Program-made: the position numbers and the translations under genes
Notes under the pieces: model-generated
Told to the model about the DNA's origin: nothing
What the model saw: the letters and a program-made list of their open reading frames with translations, nothing else
The model's database searches: none
In this document: positions 30,569 to 39,384 of the stretch, one piece after another
Layout: each line of letters begins with the position of its first letter
Position numbering within the stretch: the first letter of the stretch is position 1
From: Oscillospiraceae bacterium
GTDB lineage: Bacteria > Bacillota > Clostridia > Oscillospirales > Oscillospiraceae
Assembly (NCBI GenBank): GCA_017938625.1
Contig: JAGBBD010000050.1
Span: forward strand, 1 to 64,000
DNA: 64,000 nucleotides
Direction of reading: 5' to 3'

Positions 30569-33274
30569 GATCTCGATCATGCCGGAAATGCCGCAGCCTG
30601 AGGGACTGTCGGTTTTGCCGCAGATGAGGATGCGCAGCTCTGTCTTGCCGTGGGCGGTGAAGGAGCAGGTCACTTCTTCGTGGCGCAGATGCTCCTTTTT
30701 GCAGCACAAGGTGCTGCCTGCGTAGACCTCAAAGCTTTCGGCAAATACACGGGCAAAGCGCAAAGTATAAGTACCGTCGGCAGGATAGACCACCCGGTAG
30801 ATGCGCCAGCCGCGCTGGAAGTCCACCTGATAGTGTTCGGCCTGGAAGCGCACAGGGATAAAGGAGTTCATGTCATTGTCCGACAGCACCACCAGCGGAT
30901 CGGGGCGCTCTTTGGAAAGCTCCGACATGGTAAAGCCGGAAAGCTCGTTGTTTTCGCAGCTGAGGATATAGTTCGGCTGCGCTGTGGAGACGACCTCCAG
31001 CGTGACCTCGGCAGGCTCCAGACCGTCACTTTCCGCACGGACGGTGATAGCTTTGGCACCCGGTTTGGACATGACCAGCGCCTGACACAGACCGGCAAAG
31101 AGTCTTCTGTAGGGCGCATCATCTTTTTCATGGGAGTTGGGATCACCGTTGCCCACACCGCGCAGGATACCGTCACCCAGCACTTCAAAACGGATGGTAT
31201 TGTCTGCCGTGGGTACAGGACGTCCCTTTTTGTCCACCACGCACACATTTAAAATGGCGGTGTCATGACCGTCGTTTTTGATCGTTTGGCACACAGGCTC
31301 GATTTTTACGGCACAAGGCTTGTCTGTGGTGGTGTGCTTGGCTTTTGCCACACACTTGCCGCCTCGATAGCCTTTGACCAGCAAGGTGCCCGGCTCGAAG
31401 CTCACCTGCCATTGAGGACGGTCGCACACATCGGCGGCCTTTCTGCCAAGAGATCTGCCGTTCAAGAACAGTTCTGCCTCCTCACAGTTGGTGGCAGCCA
31501 TGACGCGGATCATGTCGCCTTTTTGGTGATTCCAATGGGGCAGCAGATGGATCATGGGCTTTTGGGTAAAGCAGGCTTTGTGGAAATAGAAGGCATCCTT
31601 GGCAAAGCCGCAGGTGTCCATAATGCCGAAGGAAGAGGACACGGTGGGCCATGTGAAGGGAGACGGCTCTCCCCGGTAGTCAAAGCCCGTCCAGACAAAG
31701 ATACCACCGAAGTAGGGGTGGCTGCGGACAAAGTCCCATGTCTGTCGGATGGTCTGACCCCACAGGACGCACTCTTCATCGTAGTTGGAAAGGACGTTTT
31801 TGCTGTAGTCCGTCCGGTAGCAGCCTCTTGTGGTCACGGCGGAGTTGTTCTCCGAGCCGAAAAGCACATGATCCGGATGGAAGCTGCGCATGGCCTCCAC
31901 CGCGCCAAGATTATAGTTGACACCGGTCACGTCCATCTCCAGCCCTGCGCCCTCCATAGAGCCGTTGATGGCGCCGGTCAGCAGACGGCTGTCATCCAGC
32001 TGCTTTACCACGGCGCGCATACGGCGGTAGATCCGGGCGCCCTCCGCTGTGTTCTGCAGGGGCTCTTCGTTGAAAAGCGACCAGAACATGACGCAGGGAT
32101 GGTTGCGGTCACGGCGCACCATGACTCTGAGATATTCCAGCACCTCTTCCCGTGTCTCAAAACGGCGGTTTTCGTCCATGACGATCATGCCCAGACGGTC
32201 ACAGATGTCCAAAATCTCTTTGTTGGGCAGATTGTGGCTGCAGCGGTAGGCATTGCAGCCCATCTCTTTCAGCCGGCGGATGCGGTATTCCTGCACGCTG
32301 TCGGGCACGGCAACACCCACACCTGCGTGATCCTGATGGCAGCAAACGCCCTTGAGGAAGATCTTTTTGCCGTTGAGGAAAAAGCCTTCGTCTTTGTCCG
32401 CCGTAAAGGTGCGGAAACCGATGTTCACCTGTTCCGTGTCTGTGTGTTTGCCGCTTTGCACCGTCACATGGAGAGTATAGAGCTTGGGATCATCCACATC
32501 CCAGCGGACGGGACGGCCGACGGAGAAGGACTGGGAAACGGAGGAAACCTGATTGTCCGGGCACAGGATCTCCTTGGAGATGCTCTGCGCCACAAGGCGC
32601 TCACCGTCAAACAGCTGCGCCAGGACCGTTACAGGCATAGCCTCATAGCAGGTGTTCTCCACCTGTGTCTGCAGCTGCACCACCCAGCTGTTCTTTGTGC
32701 CCTGTTTCAGCATGGGCTTGGCGAAGATGCCGTTGTGGGCAATGTGGACAGGATCTTTGGCATAGAGCCTGACATGGCGGTAGATGCCTGCGCCCTCGTA
32801 CCACCAGCCCTCTGTTTCAAGACCTCTGATATAGACAGCCAGAATGTTGGCGCGGTCGCCAAAATTGGCGCGATCGGTAATGACAAAGGCGGTTTCTGTG
32901 TAGGCGCTGAAGGAACGCGCCATCAAAGAGCCGTTGAAATAAAACTCTGCCCCTACGGCTGTGCCCTCAAAGACCAGCAGCAGATGTTTGCCGCGAAGCT
33001 CCTCCGGCAGACGGAAGGTCTTTCTGTACCAACCGTTGCAGCGGTCGCGGTAGCCGTGGGAGATCAGATTGTCGGCAGAAAAGCCACTTTCGGCAAAAAA
33101 ATCGTGGGGAAGATCCACCTGCCGCCAGTTGCTGTCATCATACAAAATGCCGCCGGGGCCCATAACACCGCCTGCCTTGCAGCCGCCGTAGGCCTCCGAG
33201 TGGGAGGTGGCGCCTTTGCGCTCGATCTCACCGCGGTGAAATTTCCAGTCAAGATCCATGTTGTAAAGAGCCAT
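30548..33274 (-). CDS. Glycoside hydrolase family 2 (beta-galactosidase/glycosidase)
   Basis: The 908-aa enzyme has the GH2 order: sugar-binding jelly roll (residues 1-200, with NGWYRKTFRLPEE and FEGTAVGAEFYFNGS), an Ig-like domain, and the TIM barrel. The barrel has the acid/base motif MFWSLFNEEP and the nucleophile region HVLFGSENNSA, followed by FVWTGFDYRGEPSPF. C-terminal Ig-like and carbohydrate-binding-type domains follow. No signal peptide is present, so it acts inside the cell on imported oligosaccharides. Presence of galK/galT at 41763-44379 suits galactose release, but specificity within GH2 cannot be fixed. RBS CGGAGGG precedes ATG 33274. Confidence 0.9.
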   Translation of the reverse strand: MALYNMDLDWKFHRGEIERKGATSHSEAYGGCKAGGVMGPGGILYDDSNWRQVDLPHDFFAESGFSADNLISHGYRDRCNGWYRKTFRLPEELRGKHLLLVFEGTAVGAEFYFNGSLMARSFSAYTETAFVITDRANFGDRANILAVYIRGLETEGWWYEGAGIYRHVRLYAKDPVHIAHNGIFAKPMLKQGTKNSWVVQLQTQVENTCYEAMPVTVLAQLFDGERLVAQSISKEILCPDNQVSSVSQSFSVGRPVRWDVDDPKLYTLHVTVQSGKHTDTEQVNIGFRTFTADKDEGFFLNGKKIFLKGVCCHQDHAGVGVAVPDSVQEYRIRRLKEMGCNAYRCSHNLPNKEILDICDRLGMIVMDENRRFETREEVLEYLRVMVRRDRNHPCVMFWSLFNEEPLQNTAEGARIYRRMRAVVKQLDDSRLLTGAINGSMEGAGLEMDVTGVNYNLGAVEAMRSFHPDHVLFGSENNSAVTTRGCYRTDYSKNVLSNYDEECVLWGQTIRQTWDFVRSHPYFGGIFVWTGFDYRGEPSPFTWPTVSSSFGIMDTCGFAKDAFYFHKACFTQKPMIHLLPHWNHQKGDMIRVMAATNCEEAELFLNGRSLGRKAADVCDRPQWQVSFEPGTLLVKGYRGGKCVAKAKHTTTDKPCAVKIEPVCQTIKNDGHDTAILNVCVVDKKGRPVPTADNTIRFEVLGDGILRGVGNGDPNSHEKDDAPYRRLFAGLCQALVMSKPGAKAITVRAESDGLEPAEVTLEVVSTAQPNYILSCENNELSGFTMSELSKERPDPLVVLSDNDMNSFIPVRFQAEHYQVDFQRGWRIYRVVYPADGTYTLRFARVFAESFEVYAGSTLCCKKEHLRHEEVTCSFTAHGKTELRILICGKTDSPSGCGISGMIEIKKKDKV

Positions 33275-33341
33275 AAAAACCCTCCGAAGCGTTGTTACGC
33301 TCATTATACAAATTGGATAAAAACGTGTCAATGCAAAACAA

Positions 33342-33367
33342 AAGACCACCCGTAAACAGGTGGTCTT
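33342..33367 (-). terminator. Terminator of murA
   Basis: Stem AAGACCACC/GGTGGTCTT; on the minus strand TTTGTTTTG follows. Confidence 0.85.
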
Positions 33368-33376
33368 AAAATACTT

Positions 33377-34672
33377 TTAGCCAACGCCGGCAACGGCGGG
33401 CTGGGGATCAAAAGTTTCGATGCGCTTGATGTTTGCCCCCAAAGCGGTGAGTTTTCCAATGATATCTTCATAGCCGCGCTCGATATAGTGGGCATCTTCA
33501 ATGATGGTGGTGCCTTCCGCTGCCAGAGCGGCAATGACCATGGCAGCACCGGCGCGCAGGTCGCAGGCGCGGACTTCGCAGCCGTGAAGCTCACGGACGC
33601 CGTCAATGACAGCTGCCTTGCCTTCCACCTGCACATGAGCACCCATGCGGTTGAGCTCGGCGGTGTAACGGAAGCGGTTGTCGTAAATGCCTTCTGTGAC
33701 GATGCTGGTACCGTTTGCCATTGCCATGCACACAGCGATCTGAGGCTGCATATCTGTGGGGAAGCCGGGGTACGGCATGGTCTTCACATTGGCGCGCTTG
33801 AGACGGCGTGTTTTCTCCATGTGCAGGCAGTCACCGTCTTCCCGGATGACCATGCCCATTTCACGAAGCTTTGCCGTGATACAATCCAGATGCTTGGGGA
33901 TGATATTCTTGATGGTGACGCTGCCGCCTGCGGCGGAAACAGCTGCCATGTAAGTGCCTGCCTCGATCTGATCGGGGATGATGGAATAGCTGCCGCCGCG
34001 CAGAGACTTGACACCGCGAACCTTGATCACATCGGTACCTGCACCGGAGATGCGGGCGCCCATGGAGTTGAGGAAATTGGCAAGATCGACGATGTGAGGC
34101 TCTTTTGCACAGTTTTCAATGGTGGTGGTGCCCTCTGCCAGACAGGCAGCCAGCAGGATGTTCATGGTGGCACCGACGGAAACGATGTCCAGATACACTC
34201 TGCCGCCCTTGAGCCCGTCTTCCGGTGCATCACAGGTGACATAGCCGCCGGACTGCTCCACCACAGCACCGAGGGCTTCAAAGCCCTTGATGTGCTGGTC
34301 GATGGGACGCAGACCGAAGTTGCAGCCGCCGGGCATGGCATTTCTGGCGTGACCAAATCTGCCCAGCTGTGCGCCCAGCAGGTAGTAGGAGGCGCGGATG
34401 CGGCGGACAAGGTCGATGGGTGCGGTGGTGTTGCGCACTCTGGTGCAGTCGATCTCCAGCGCATTGGGGGTCAGACGTCTGATCTGGGCACCCATGTCGT
34501 TGAGGATCTCAAGAAGAAGCCGAACATCGGAAATATCCGGCACATTTTCAATATGGCATTTGCCTTCCACCAGAAGGGTCGCGGGCAAAATGGCAACAGC
34601 GGCATTTTTGGCGCCGGAAATGGTGACTCCGCCGTGAAGCTCCTGCCCACCTTCGATGATATATTTAATCAA
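33377..34672 (-). CDS. murA: UDP-N-acetylglucosamine 1-carboxyvinyltransferase
   Basis: The 431-aa cytoplasmic enzyme performs the first committed step of peptidoglycan synthesis, adding enolpyruvate to UDP-GlcNAc. It shows GGVTISGAKNAAVAILPATLL at the start and the catalytic loop PGGCNFGLRPIDQH with Cys117, the residue targeted by fosfomycin. Start is TTG at 34672 preceded by GAGGGA at a 6-bp distance; no ATG is available in a suitable place. It has its own promoter at 34769-34797. Next upstream on the same strand are YycI- and YycH-like genes. Confidence 0.95.
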   Translation of the reverse strand: MIKYIIEGGQELHGGVTISGAKNAAVAILPATLLVEGKCHIENVPDISDVRLLLEILNDMGAQIRRLTPNALEIDCTRVRNTTAPIDLVRRIRASYYLLGAQLGRFGHARNAMPGGCNFGLRPIDQHIKGFEALGAVVEQSGGYVTCDAPEDGLKGGRVYLDIVSVGATMNILLAACLAEGTTTIENCAKEPHIVDLANFLNSMGARISGAGTDVIKVRGVKSLRGGSYSIIPDQIEAGTYMAAVSAAGGSVTIKNIIPKHLDCITAKLREMGMVIREDGDCLHMEKTRRLKRANVKTMPYPGFPTDMQPQIAVCMAMANGTSIVTEGIYDNRFRYTAELNRMGAHVQVEGKAAVIDGVRELHGCEVRACDLRAGAAMVIAALAAEGTTIIEDAHYIERGYEDIIGKLTALGANIKRIETFDPQPAVAGVG

Positions 34673-34768
34673 AACTAATCCCTCATTCACACAAAAATCA
34701 GACATGACTCTCATTAGGAGTATGACCGATTTTGACAGGAAATACAAAACTATTATTTACCAACGGTT

Positions 34769-34797
34769 ATCATAGCACAAAAGCTTCCGGTTGTAAA
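34769..34797 (-). promoter_or_regulatory. Promoter of murA
   Basis: On the minus strand TTTACA... reads as TTTACA (34797-34792)-17 bp-TATGAT (34774-34769). Confidence 0.7.
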
Positions 34798-34894
34798 GAA
34801 GAAAGATAACAAAACGAAGGCAAAATGGAAACAAAATCGGAATATTTTGTGTTTCTTTTGTCAAAAAGCCCACGATATAGCGCAGAAGAAAGGG

Positions 34895-35704
34895 TCACTC
34901 CACGATGCTGACCTGCTGTGTCAGACCGTCCACAAGGTAGCTGCCCGTATCGGTGGACAGCATCCACGCAGGGGTCAGGCGGACTGTGCCGGATGCCACG
35001 GAAGGCACATAACCCTGCTCCAGACCGGTGACAGTGCTGCCCACCCAGCCAAGCTCCACACGGGCGGAAAGGAAGGCGACCACCGCCTGTGCGGCGGAAA
35101 TGCAGGGGGTGTTATCTGTTCTTGTGAGGGAGCCGGCAAAGAAGGTGCCCTGCAGTTCGCTGAGCGCGCTGTTGGAATAGGTGAAGGTCAGACCGTCTGA
35201 AAAAATAGGCATACCCAGCACAGACTGCTGTGCCGTGATGGAGTAGATACCCGGAGAAAGACGCACCGGCTGTCCAAGGCTGTGATACTGAAAGTCCATT
35301 TTGCGCAGTGTCTTTTTGGATGCGCCGCGCAGATCGGAAACGGGCTTTTGCGCCTGCAGCTTCAGAAAAAGCCTGCCGTCTTCCCAGCTGCCGCTGCGCA
35401 GTTCCTGTCCGGACTGCAGCTGCCCTTCCTCACGGTTGGGAGCTTCACCCAGCACAGCAGCCAGAGCATTGTCTTCGGCGGAATGGGTGTCTGCCAGCTC
35501 CAACTCATACAGGGTGACCGTATCGGGCAGCACATCGGCTTGAAGCGCCACATTCTGTCCGGCGCACAGGCTGCTCAGAGAGCTTCGCAGCTGCTGTTCC
35601 TGCTTTCTTCGCTCCGCTTGACGGGGCACCAGCAGGCAGAGCAAAACGATATTGGCAAGGAGCAGGATCAAGATCGCTAAGTTTTTCAGTTTGGATACGG
35701 GCAT
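34895..35704 (-). CDS. YycI-like membrane-anchored regulatory protein
   Basis: The 269-aa protein has one N-terminal membrane helix (LAILILLLANIVLLCLLV) and an extracytoplasmic part of two similar alpha/beta lobes, the second with ISAAQAVVAFLSARVELGW and RLTPAWMLST, resembling the YycI/YycH fold. In Bacilli these proteins regulate the WalK cell-wall kinase. No walR/walK is in the window. RBS AAGGAGGGGCGTCT precedes ATG 35704. It lies 14 bp after the YycH-like gene, in an operon. Confidence 0.75.
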   Translation of the reverse strand: MPVSKLKNLAILILLLANIVLLCLLVPRQAERRKQEQQLRSSLSSLCAGQNVALQADVLPDTVTLYELELADTHSAEDNALAAVLGEAPNREEGQLQSGQELRSGSWEDGRLFLKLQAQKPVSDLRGASKKTLRKMDFQYHSLGQPVRLSPGIYSITAQQSVLGMPIFSDGLTFTYSNSALSELQGTFFAGSLTRTDNTPCISAAQAVVAFLSARVELGWVGSTVTGLEQGYVPSVASGTVRLTPAWMLSTDTGSYLVDGLTQQVSIVE

Positions 35705-35718
35705 AGACGCCCCTCCTT

Positions 35719-36972
35719 TTATCGAATCCAGCCGGCAGACAGGGTCTGATCGGCGTTGATGAAATATGCCATTTCCAGTTTGCTGCCCTCGGGCAGAAGG
35801 GCGGCAGCCTGCGTGGTAGGCAGGGGATAGATCGTCCTGCCTGTGCCGGTGAAGGAATATACCTGCACCACGGCTTGGGTGACACGCTGACCTGTGAAGG
35901 TAACGGCAGCGGCAGCACGGGAGGTCTGCACCGGGATACCGGAGATGAGATAGTCAAATCGGCATACCGTCACATCGCCTTCGCGCTCGAGAGCGGACAG
36001 ATACAGCCGTCCTTCGCCGGGGACGCTTTCAATGACCGTATGGGTCAGCTGTCTTGCGGTTTCTGCCAGGGCCTCCGGCTGCAGGCTGTCTGCCACAAAG
36101 TGCTCACCGGTGGAGGTAAAGGTCACAAGCCCCTCGGGAGAGATGGTCACAGAGGCATTGGTCTCGCTGAAGAGCACCGTGCCGCTGTCATCGGTGTAGC
36201 GGCCTTCACCGTAGGGATTGAAGCCAAGCTCTGTGGCAAGCGTGATGAGATAATCTCCCTCACAGGGATTGGAGGCGGTGACGGCAGGTACGGCAGGCTC
36301 TGTGCCCGGCAGCAGACTCAGAGGGGCAAGGGGGAAGTCTGATTCAAAGCAGAAGCGGGAGCCATCGGGCTCGCTGCGCTCTAAAAGGGGCAGCAGCACA
36401 TCGGAGGGAATCTGCGTTTTGGCGCAGTAGCGCTTTTCGCCCAACAGATACAGGCTCAAAGTGTCCTCCGAAGCAGAGAGGATGCAGGTGTCTGTCGCTC
36501 CGATGGCGGCACCCAGCTTCGCATCCAGCCAGGAAGCCAGTAGATCGGCAGGCAGAGCACTGCTGTAGCGGAAATAGACGCTGCTCTCGCTCAGGGCAGC
36601 CTGCACCTGAGGGGTGGAGACCTGCGCAAAGTTGCCGGCGTCCTCCATGGCTTGCCCCAGAATGGGAGAGAAGCGCTCAAAGGCGTCGTCCAGTTCGGCA
36701 AAGTCCCACATGGCGGTGCTGCGTCCCGACGGGCCCATGACGGAGATGGCAATGGGCTGCGCCGCGTCAAAAACGGGCGTCGCCTCCTCCACATGGGTCA
36801 GCTCCGCCTCGGGAAGACCCAGCAGGGGCGCCATGGGCTGCAGCACACGGGTGATCCAGGGCACTTCCTTCAACGAGCGGGGGGGGAGGGCTGCAATGGC
36901 AAGAAGGATCGCGCTGCACAAAAGCAGAACGATCAGAATATTTTTTCCAAGTTCGATCAGTCGCTTTTTCAC
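35719..36972 (-). CDS. YycH-like membrane-anchored regulatory protein
   Basis: The 417-aa protein has an N-terminal membrane helix (NILIVLLLCSAILLAIAAL) and a long external part with YycH-like segments, including PIAISVMGPSGRSTAMWDF and the C-terminal YPLPTTQAAALLPEGSKLEMAYF. GTG at 36972 follows GGAAGGAGAGCC and gives MKKRLIELGKN. It precedes the YycI-like gene as in the yycH-yycI order of Bacilli, but the kinase and response regulator genes are absent. Confidence 0.72.
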   Translation of the reverse strand: MKKRLIELGKNILIVLLLCSAILLAIAALPPRSLKEVPWITRVLQPMAPLLGLPEAELTHVEEATPVFDAAQPIAISVMGPSGRSTAMWDFAELDDAFERFSPILGQAMEDAGNFAQVSTPQVQAALSESSVYFRYSSALPADLLASWLDAKLGAAIGATDTCILSASEDTLSLYLLGEKRYCAKTQIPSDVLLPLLERSEPDGSRFCFESDFPLAPLSLLPGTEPAVPAVTASNPCEGDYLITLATELGFNPYGEGRYTDDSGTVLFSETNASVTISPEGLVTFTSTGEHFVADSLQPEALAETARQLTHTVIESVPGEGRLYLSALEREGDVTVCRFDYLISGIPVQTSRAAAAVTFTGQRVTQAVVQVYSFTGTGRTIYPLPTTQAAALLPEGSKLEMAYFINADQTLSAGWIR

Positions 36973-37040
36973 GGAGGCTCTCCTTCCTGAATGTTCTATG
37001 GGTATTATACCGCAAAAGATGAAAATTTGGTAGAGGCAAA

Positions 37041-37073
37041 ACAAAAGCTCCCCAGCCGGTCGGCTGTGGAGCT
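37041..37073 (-). terminator. Terminator of the cold-shock gene
   Basis: On the minus strand AGCTCC-ACAGCC-GACC-GGCTGG-GGAGCT is followed by TTTGTTTTG. Confidence 0.82.
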
Positions 37074-37086
37074 GATTTGCTTTGGA

Positions 37087-37299
37087 TCAAATCACGGTGA
37101 CGTTGGTAGCGCGCAGCTTGCCGGCGTCTTTGGGATCGGGTTCTGCTTCAAAGGAGACCTTCTGACCTTCCTCCAGCTTTTTGAAGCCGTCGCAAACGAT
37201 TGCGGAGAAGTGTACAAAGATATCACCGCTGCCGTCGTCGTTGGAGATGAAGCCATAGCCTTTCTCAGAATTGAACCATTTAACAGTACCACTCAGCAT
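37087..37299 (-). CDS. Cold-shock domain protein
   Basis: The 70-aa single-OB-fold RNA/DNA-binding protein has both nucleic-acid motifs, KGYGFI (RNP1) and DIFVHF (RNP2), after [10 protein letters not shown]. Length is typical of CspA-type chaperones. AGGGAGGTTCTCACT precedes ATG 37299. A 268-bp AT-rich spacer lies upstream, which may hold its long 5' leader, but no cold-shock element is recognised by eye. Confidence 0.95.
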   Translation of the reverse strand: MLSGTVKWFNSEKGYGFISNDDGSGDIFVHFSAIVCDGFKKLEEGQKVSFEAEPDPKDAGKLRATNVTVI

Positions 37300-37457
37300 A
37301 GTGAGAACCTCCCTCATCAAAATTTACCCAAGGGAAATGGAGCGCTCCCACGAGGTATGCATTAGTTCTGCGCTTTGCTGTAGTAAATATTACATAAAAA
37401 GTTGCAAAAGTCAACAACAAAATAATGGTAAAAAATTCCTTTCGATTTGGGAAAGCC

Positions 37458-37487
37458 TTGACGAATCTAACTTTTTAAGGATATAAT
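37458..37487 (+). promoter_or_regulatory. Promoter of the ymdB-yhaO-yhaN operon
   Basis: TTGACG (37458-37463)-18 bp-TATAAT (37482-37487), 80 bp before ymdB. Confidence 0.7.
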
Positions 37488-37567
37488 AAAAGAAAAAGAA
37501 CCGATTTTGGAATGAGACAAAATAACCAAAGAAAAAGTGCTGAAATCAGAATGAAAGCGTGAAAACC

Positions 37568-38356
37568 ATGGAACTTCGTATTTTTGCCGTAGGCGATGTG
37601 GTGGGAACTCCCGGACTGAAGTATCTGCGCCGCATGCTGCCCAAGCTCAGAAAAGAACTCAAGATCGATTTTTGTGTGGTCAACGGTGAAAATGCCGCCA
37701 TGGTGGGCATGACACCGGGGCAGGGGGAGGAAATCTTCGACGCCGGTGCCGACTGCATCACCCTTGGCAACCACACGTGGAATCAGCGTGACATCGTGCC
37801 CTATCTGGATGACAATCCCCGGGTACTGCGTCCTGCCAACTTTGCACCCCAGAATCCCGGCGTGGGCGTGGGCGTGTACGATACCGCCTTCGGAAAGCTT
37901 GCTGTAGTCAACCTGATCGGACGGTGCGATCTGGATTTCCATGCCGACAATCCCTTCACCAAGATGGACAGCGTTCTGAAAAAACTGGAGGGTATGCCCG
38001 TTCTGGTGGATTTCCACGCGGAAGCTACATCGGAAAAGCTCGCCATGGGCTTTTATCTGGACGGACGGGTATCTGCCATATGGGGCACCCACACCCATGT
38101 GCCTACGGCAGACCTGCGCATCTTGCCCAAGGGCACAGGCTATGTGACCGATGTGGGTATGACGGGGCCTGAAAACAGTGCCCTGGGTGTAGACCCTGCC
38201 CAGTCCATCAGCTTGTTCCGAGGGGAACTGACCTCCCGATTTAAGCCTGCGCCCGGCCCTTGCTGGCTGTGCGGCGCGGTGTTTACCATTGACTGCGCCA
38301 CCGGACTGTGCATCGGCACAGAGCAGGTGATCGTGTCCGAGGAGAACGCAACATGA
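37568..38356 (+). CDS. YmdB-type metallophosphoesterase
   Basis: The 262-aa cytoplasmic protein is a calcineurin-like phosphoesterase: FAVGDVVGTPG (metal-site D), VVNGENAA (N/E), TLGNHTWNQ (NH), and HTHVPTAD near the C-terminus. YmdB homologues hydrolyse cyclic nucleotides. No good ribosome binding site stands before ATG 37568; GTG at 37559 is an alternative. It overlaps the exonuclease gene by 4 bp. Confidence 0.88.
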   Translation: MELRIFAVGDVVGTPGLKYLRRMLPKLRKELKIDFCVVNGENAAMVGMTPGQGEEIFDAGADCITLGNHTWNQRDIVPYLDDNPRVLRPANFAPQNPGVGVGVYDTAFGKLAVVNLIGRCDLDFHADNPFTKMDSVLKKLEGMPVLVDFHAEATSEKLAMGFYLDGRVSAIWGTHTHVPTADLRILPKGTGYVTDVGMTGPENSALGVDPAQSISLFRGELTSRFKPAPGPCWLCGAVFTIDCATGLCIGTEQVIVSEENAT

Positions 38357-39384
38357 TCAAAATCCTTCACGGGGCGGATCTGCATCTGGATTCGCCCTTT
38401 TCCTCTCTGCCGCGGGAGCAGGCTGTCCGGCAGCGCGACCTGCAGCGGCAGCTGCCGAAAAGGCTGGTGCAGCTGGCAAACGAGCGGCAGTGCGACCTGC
38501 TGCTTTTGGCAGGTGATGTTTTCGATTCCGATACGGTGTATCCGGAAACGGTGCAGGCGCTGTGCGATGCCCTTGCCATGTGCCGCTGCCGTGTGTTCAT
38601 TGCCCCCGGTAATCACGATCCCTACACGGAGCAGTCGGTGTGGGCAAAGCTGACGCTGCCTTCCCATGTCCATGTGTTTTCTGCCCCTTATGAATGTGTG
38701 ACCTTGGAGGAGCTTGGCTGCCGTGTCCATGGCGGCGCGTTTTTGGAGCACAGCTGCTATGAGCCGATCCCCATGGTGGAAAAACAGGGATATCTGGAGA
38801 TCGGCGTGTTCCACGGTGAGATTGCAGCCGAGAGCTTTTACCGCGGCATCGACAAGGAGGAGATCCTTGCCTGCAATATGGACTACCTTGCGCTCGGACA
38901 TATCCATAAAGTGAGCTTCCCCAGAAGACTGGGCAACACGTGGTTTGGCTGGCCCGGTGTGACCATGGGACGCGGCTTTGATGAGCTTGGATCCTGCGGC
39001 GCGCTGTATGTGCAGCTGGACGGTGAGCGCTGCGCCGCAGAATTTGTTGCCATGGAAAACCCGGTGTATACGGTGTTGACTGTGCCGCCGGGGGAACTGC
39101 CTCAGATCCTGCCGGGCAGCGAGAGCATCCATTGCAGGATGCGTCTTGTGGGACAGACTGCGCCGCCGGATATAGAAAAACTGCAAAATCTGTATGCGCC
39201 CCATTATGCGTCTTTGGAGATCGTAGATGAAACAGAGCCTTTGCAGGATCTGTGGGAGGGCATCGGTGACGGCACCCTGCGCGGCTTGGCGCTGGAGCAG
39301 CTGAGAGCCTGCCCGGATGAAAGTCTTTCCGATCTTGCCGCAAAGTACCTCATTGCGGCTTTGGAGGGGAGGGAAGCGCCTTGA
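38353..39384 (+). CDS. SbcD/Mre11-like DNA repair exonuclease (YhaO-like)
   Basis: The 343-aa metallophosphoesterase has HGADLHLDSPFS, LLLLAGDVFDSDTV, FIAPGNHDPYTE, GVFHGE and LALGHIHK, the complete five-motif metal site of Mre11-type nucleases. It forms a complex with the SMC-like ATPase encoded next, as SbcCD does. Start and stop overlap both neighbours by 4 bp, so the three genes are co-translated. Confidence 0.9.
   Translation: MIKILHGADLHLDSPFSSLPREQAVRQRDLQRQLPKRLVQLANERQCDLLLLAGDVFDSDTVYPETVQALCDALAMCRCRVFIAPGNHDPYTEQSVWAKLTLPSHVHVFSAPYECVTLEELGCRVHGGAFLEHSCYEPIPMVEKQGYLEIGVFHGEIAAESFYRGIDKEEILACNMDYLALGHIHKVSFPRRLGNTWFGWPGVTMGRGFDELGSCGALYVQLDGERCAAEFVAMENPVYTVLTVPPGELPQILPGSESIHCRMRLVGQTAPPDIEKLQNLYAPHYASLEIVDETEPLQDLWEGIGDGTLRGLALEQLRACPDESLSDLAAKYLIAALEGREAP

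Noticed and set aside
31265..33355. A 696-codon plus-strand frame opposite the GH2 gene
   Set aside because: No start site, no recognisable domain, and it extends past the GH2 start; GH2 motifs on the minus strand are complete.
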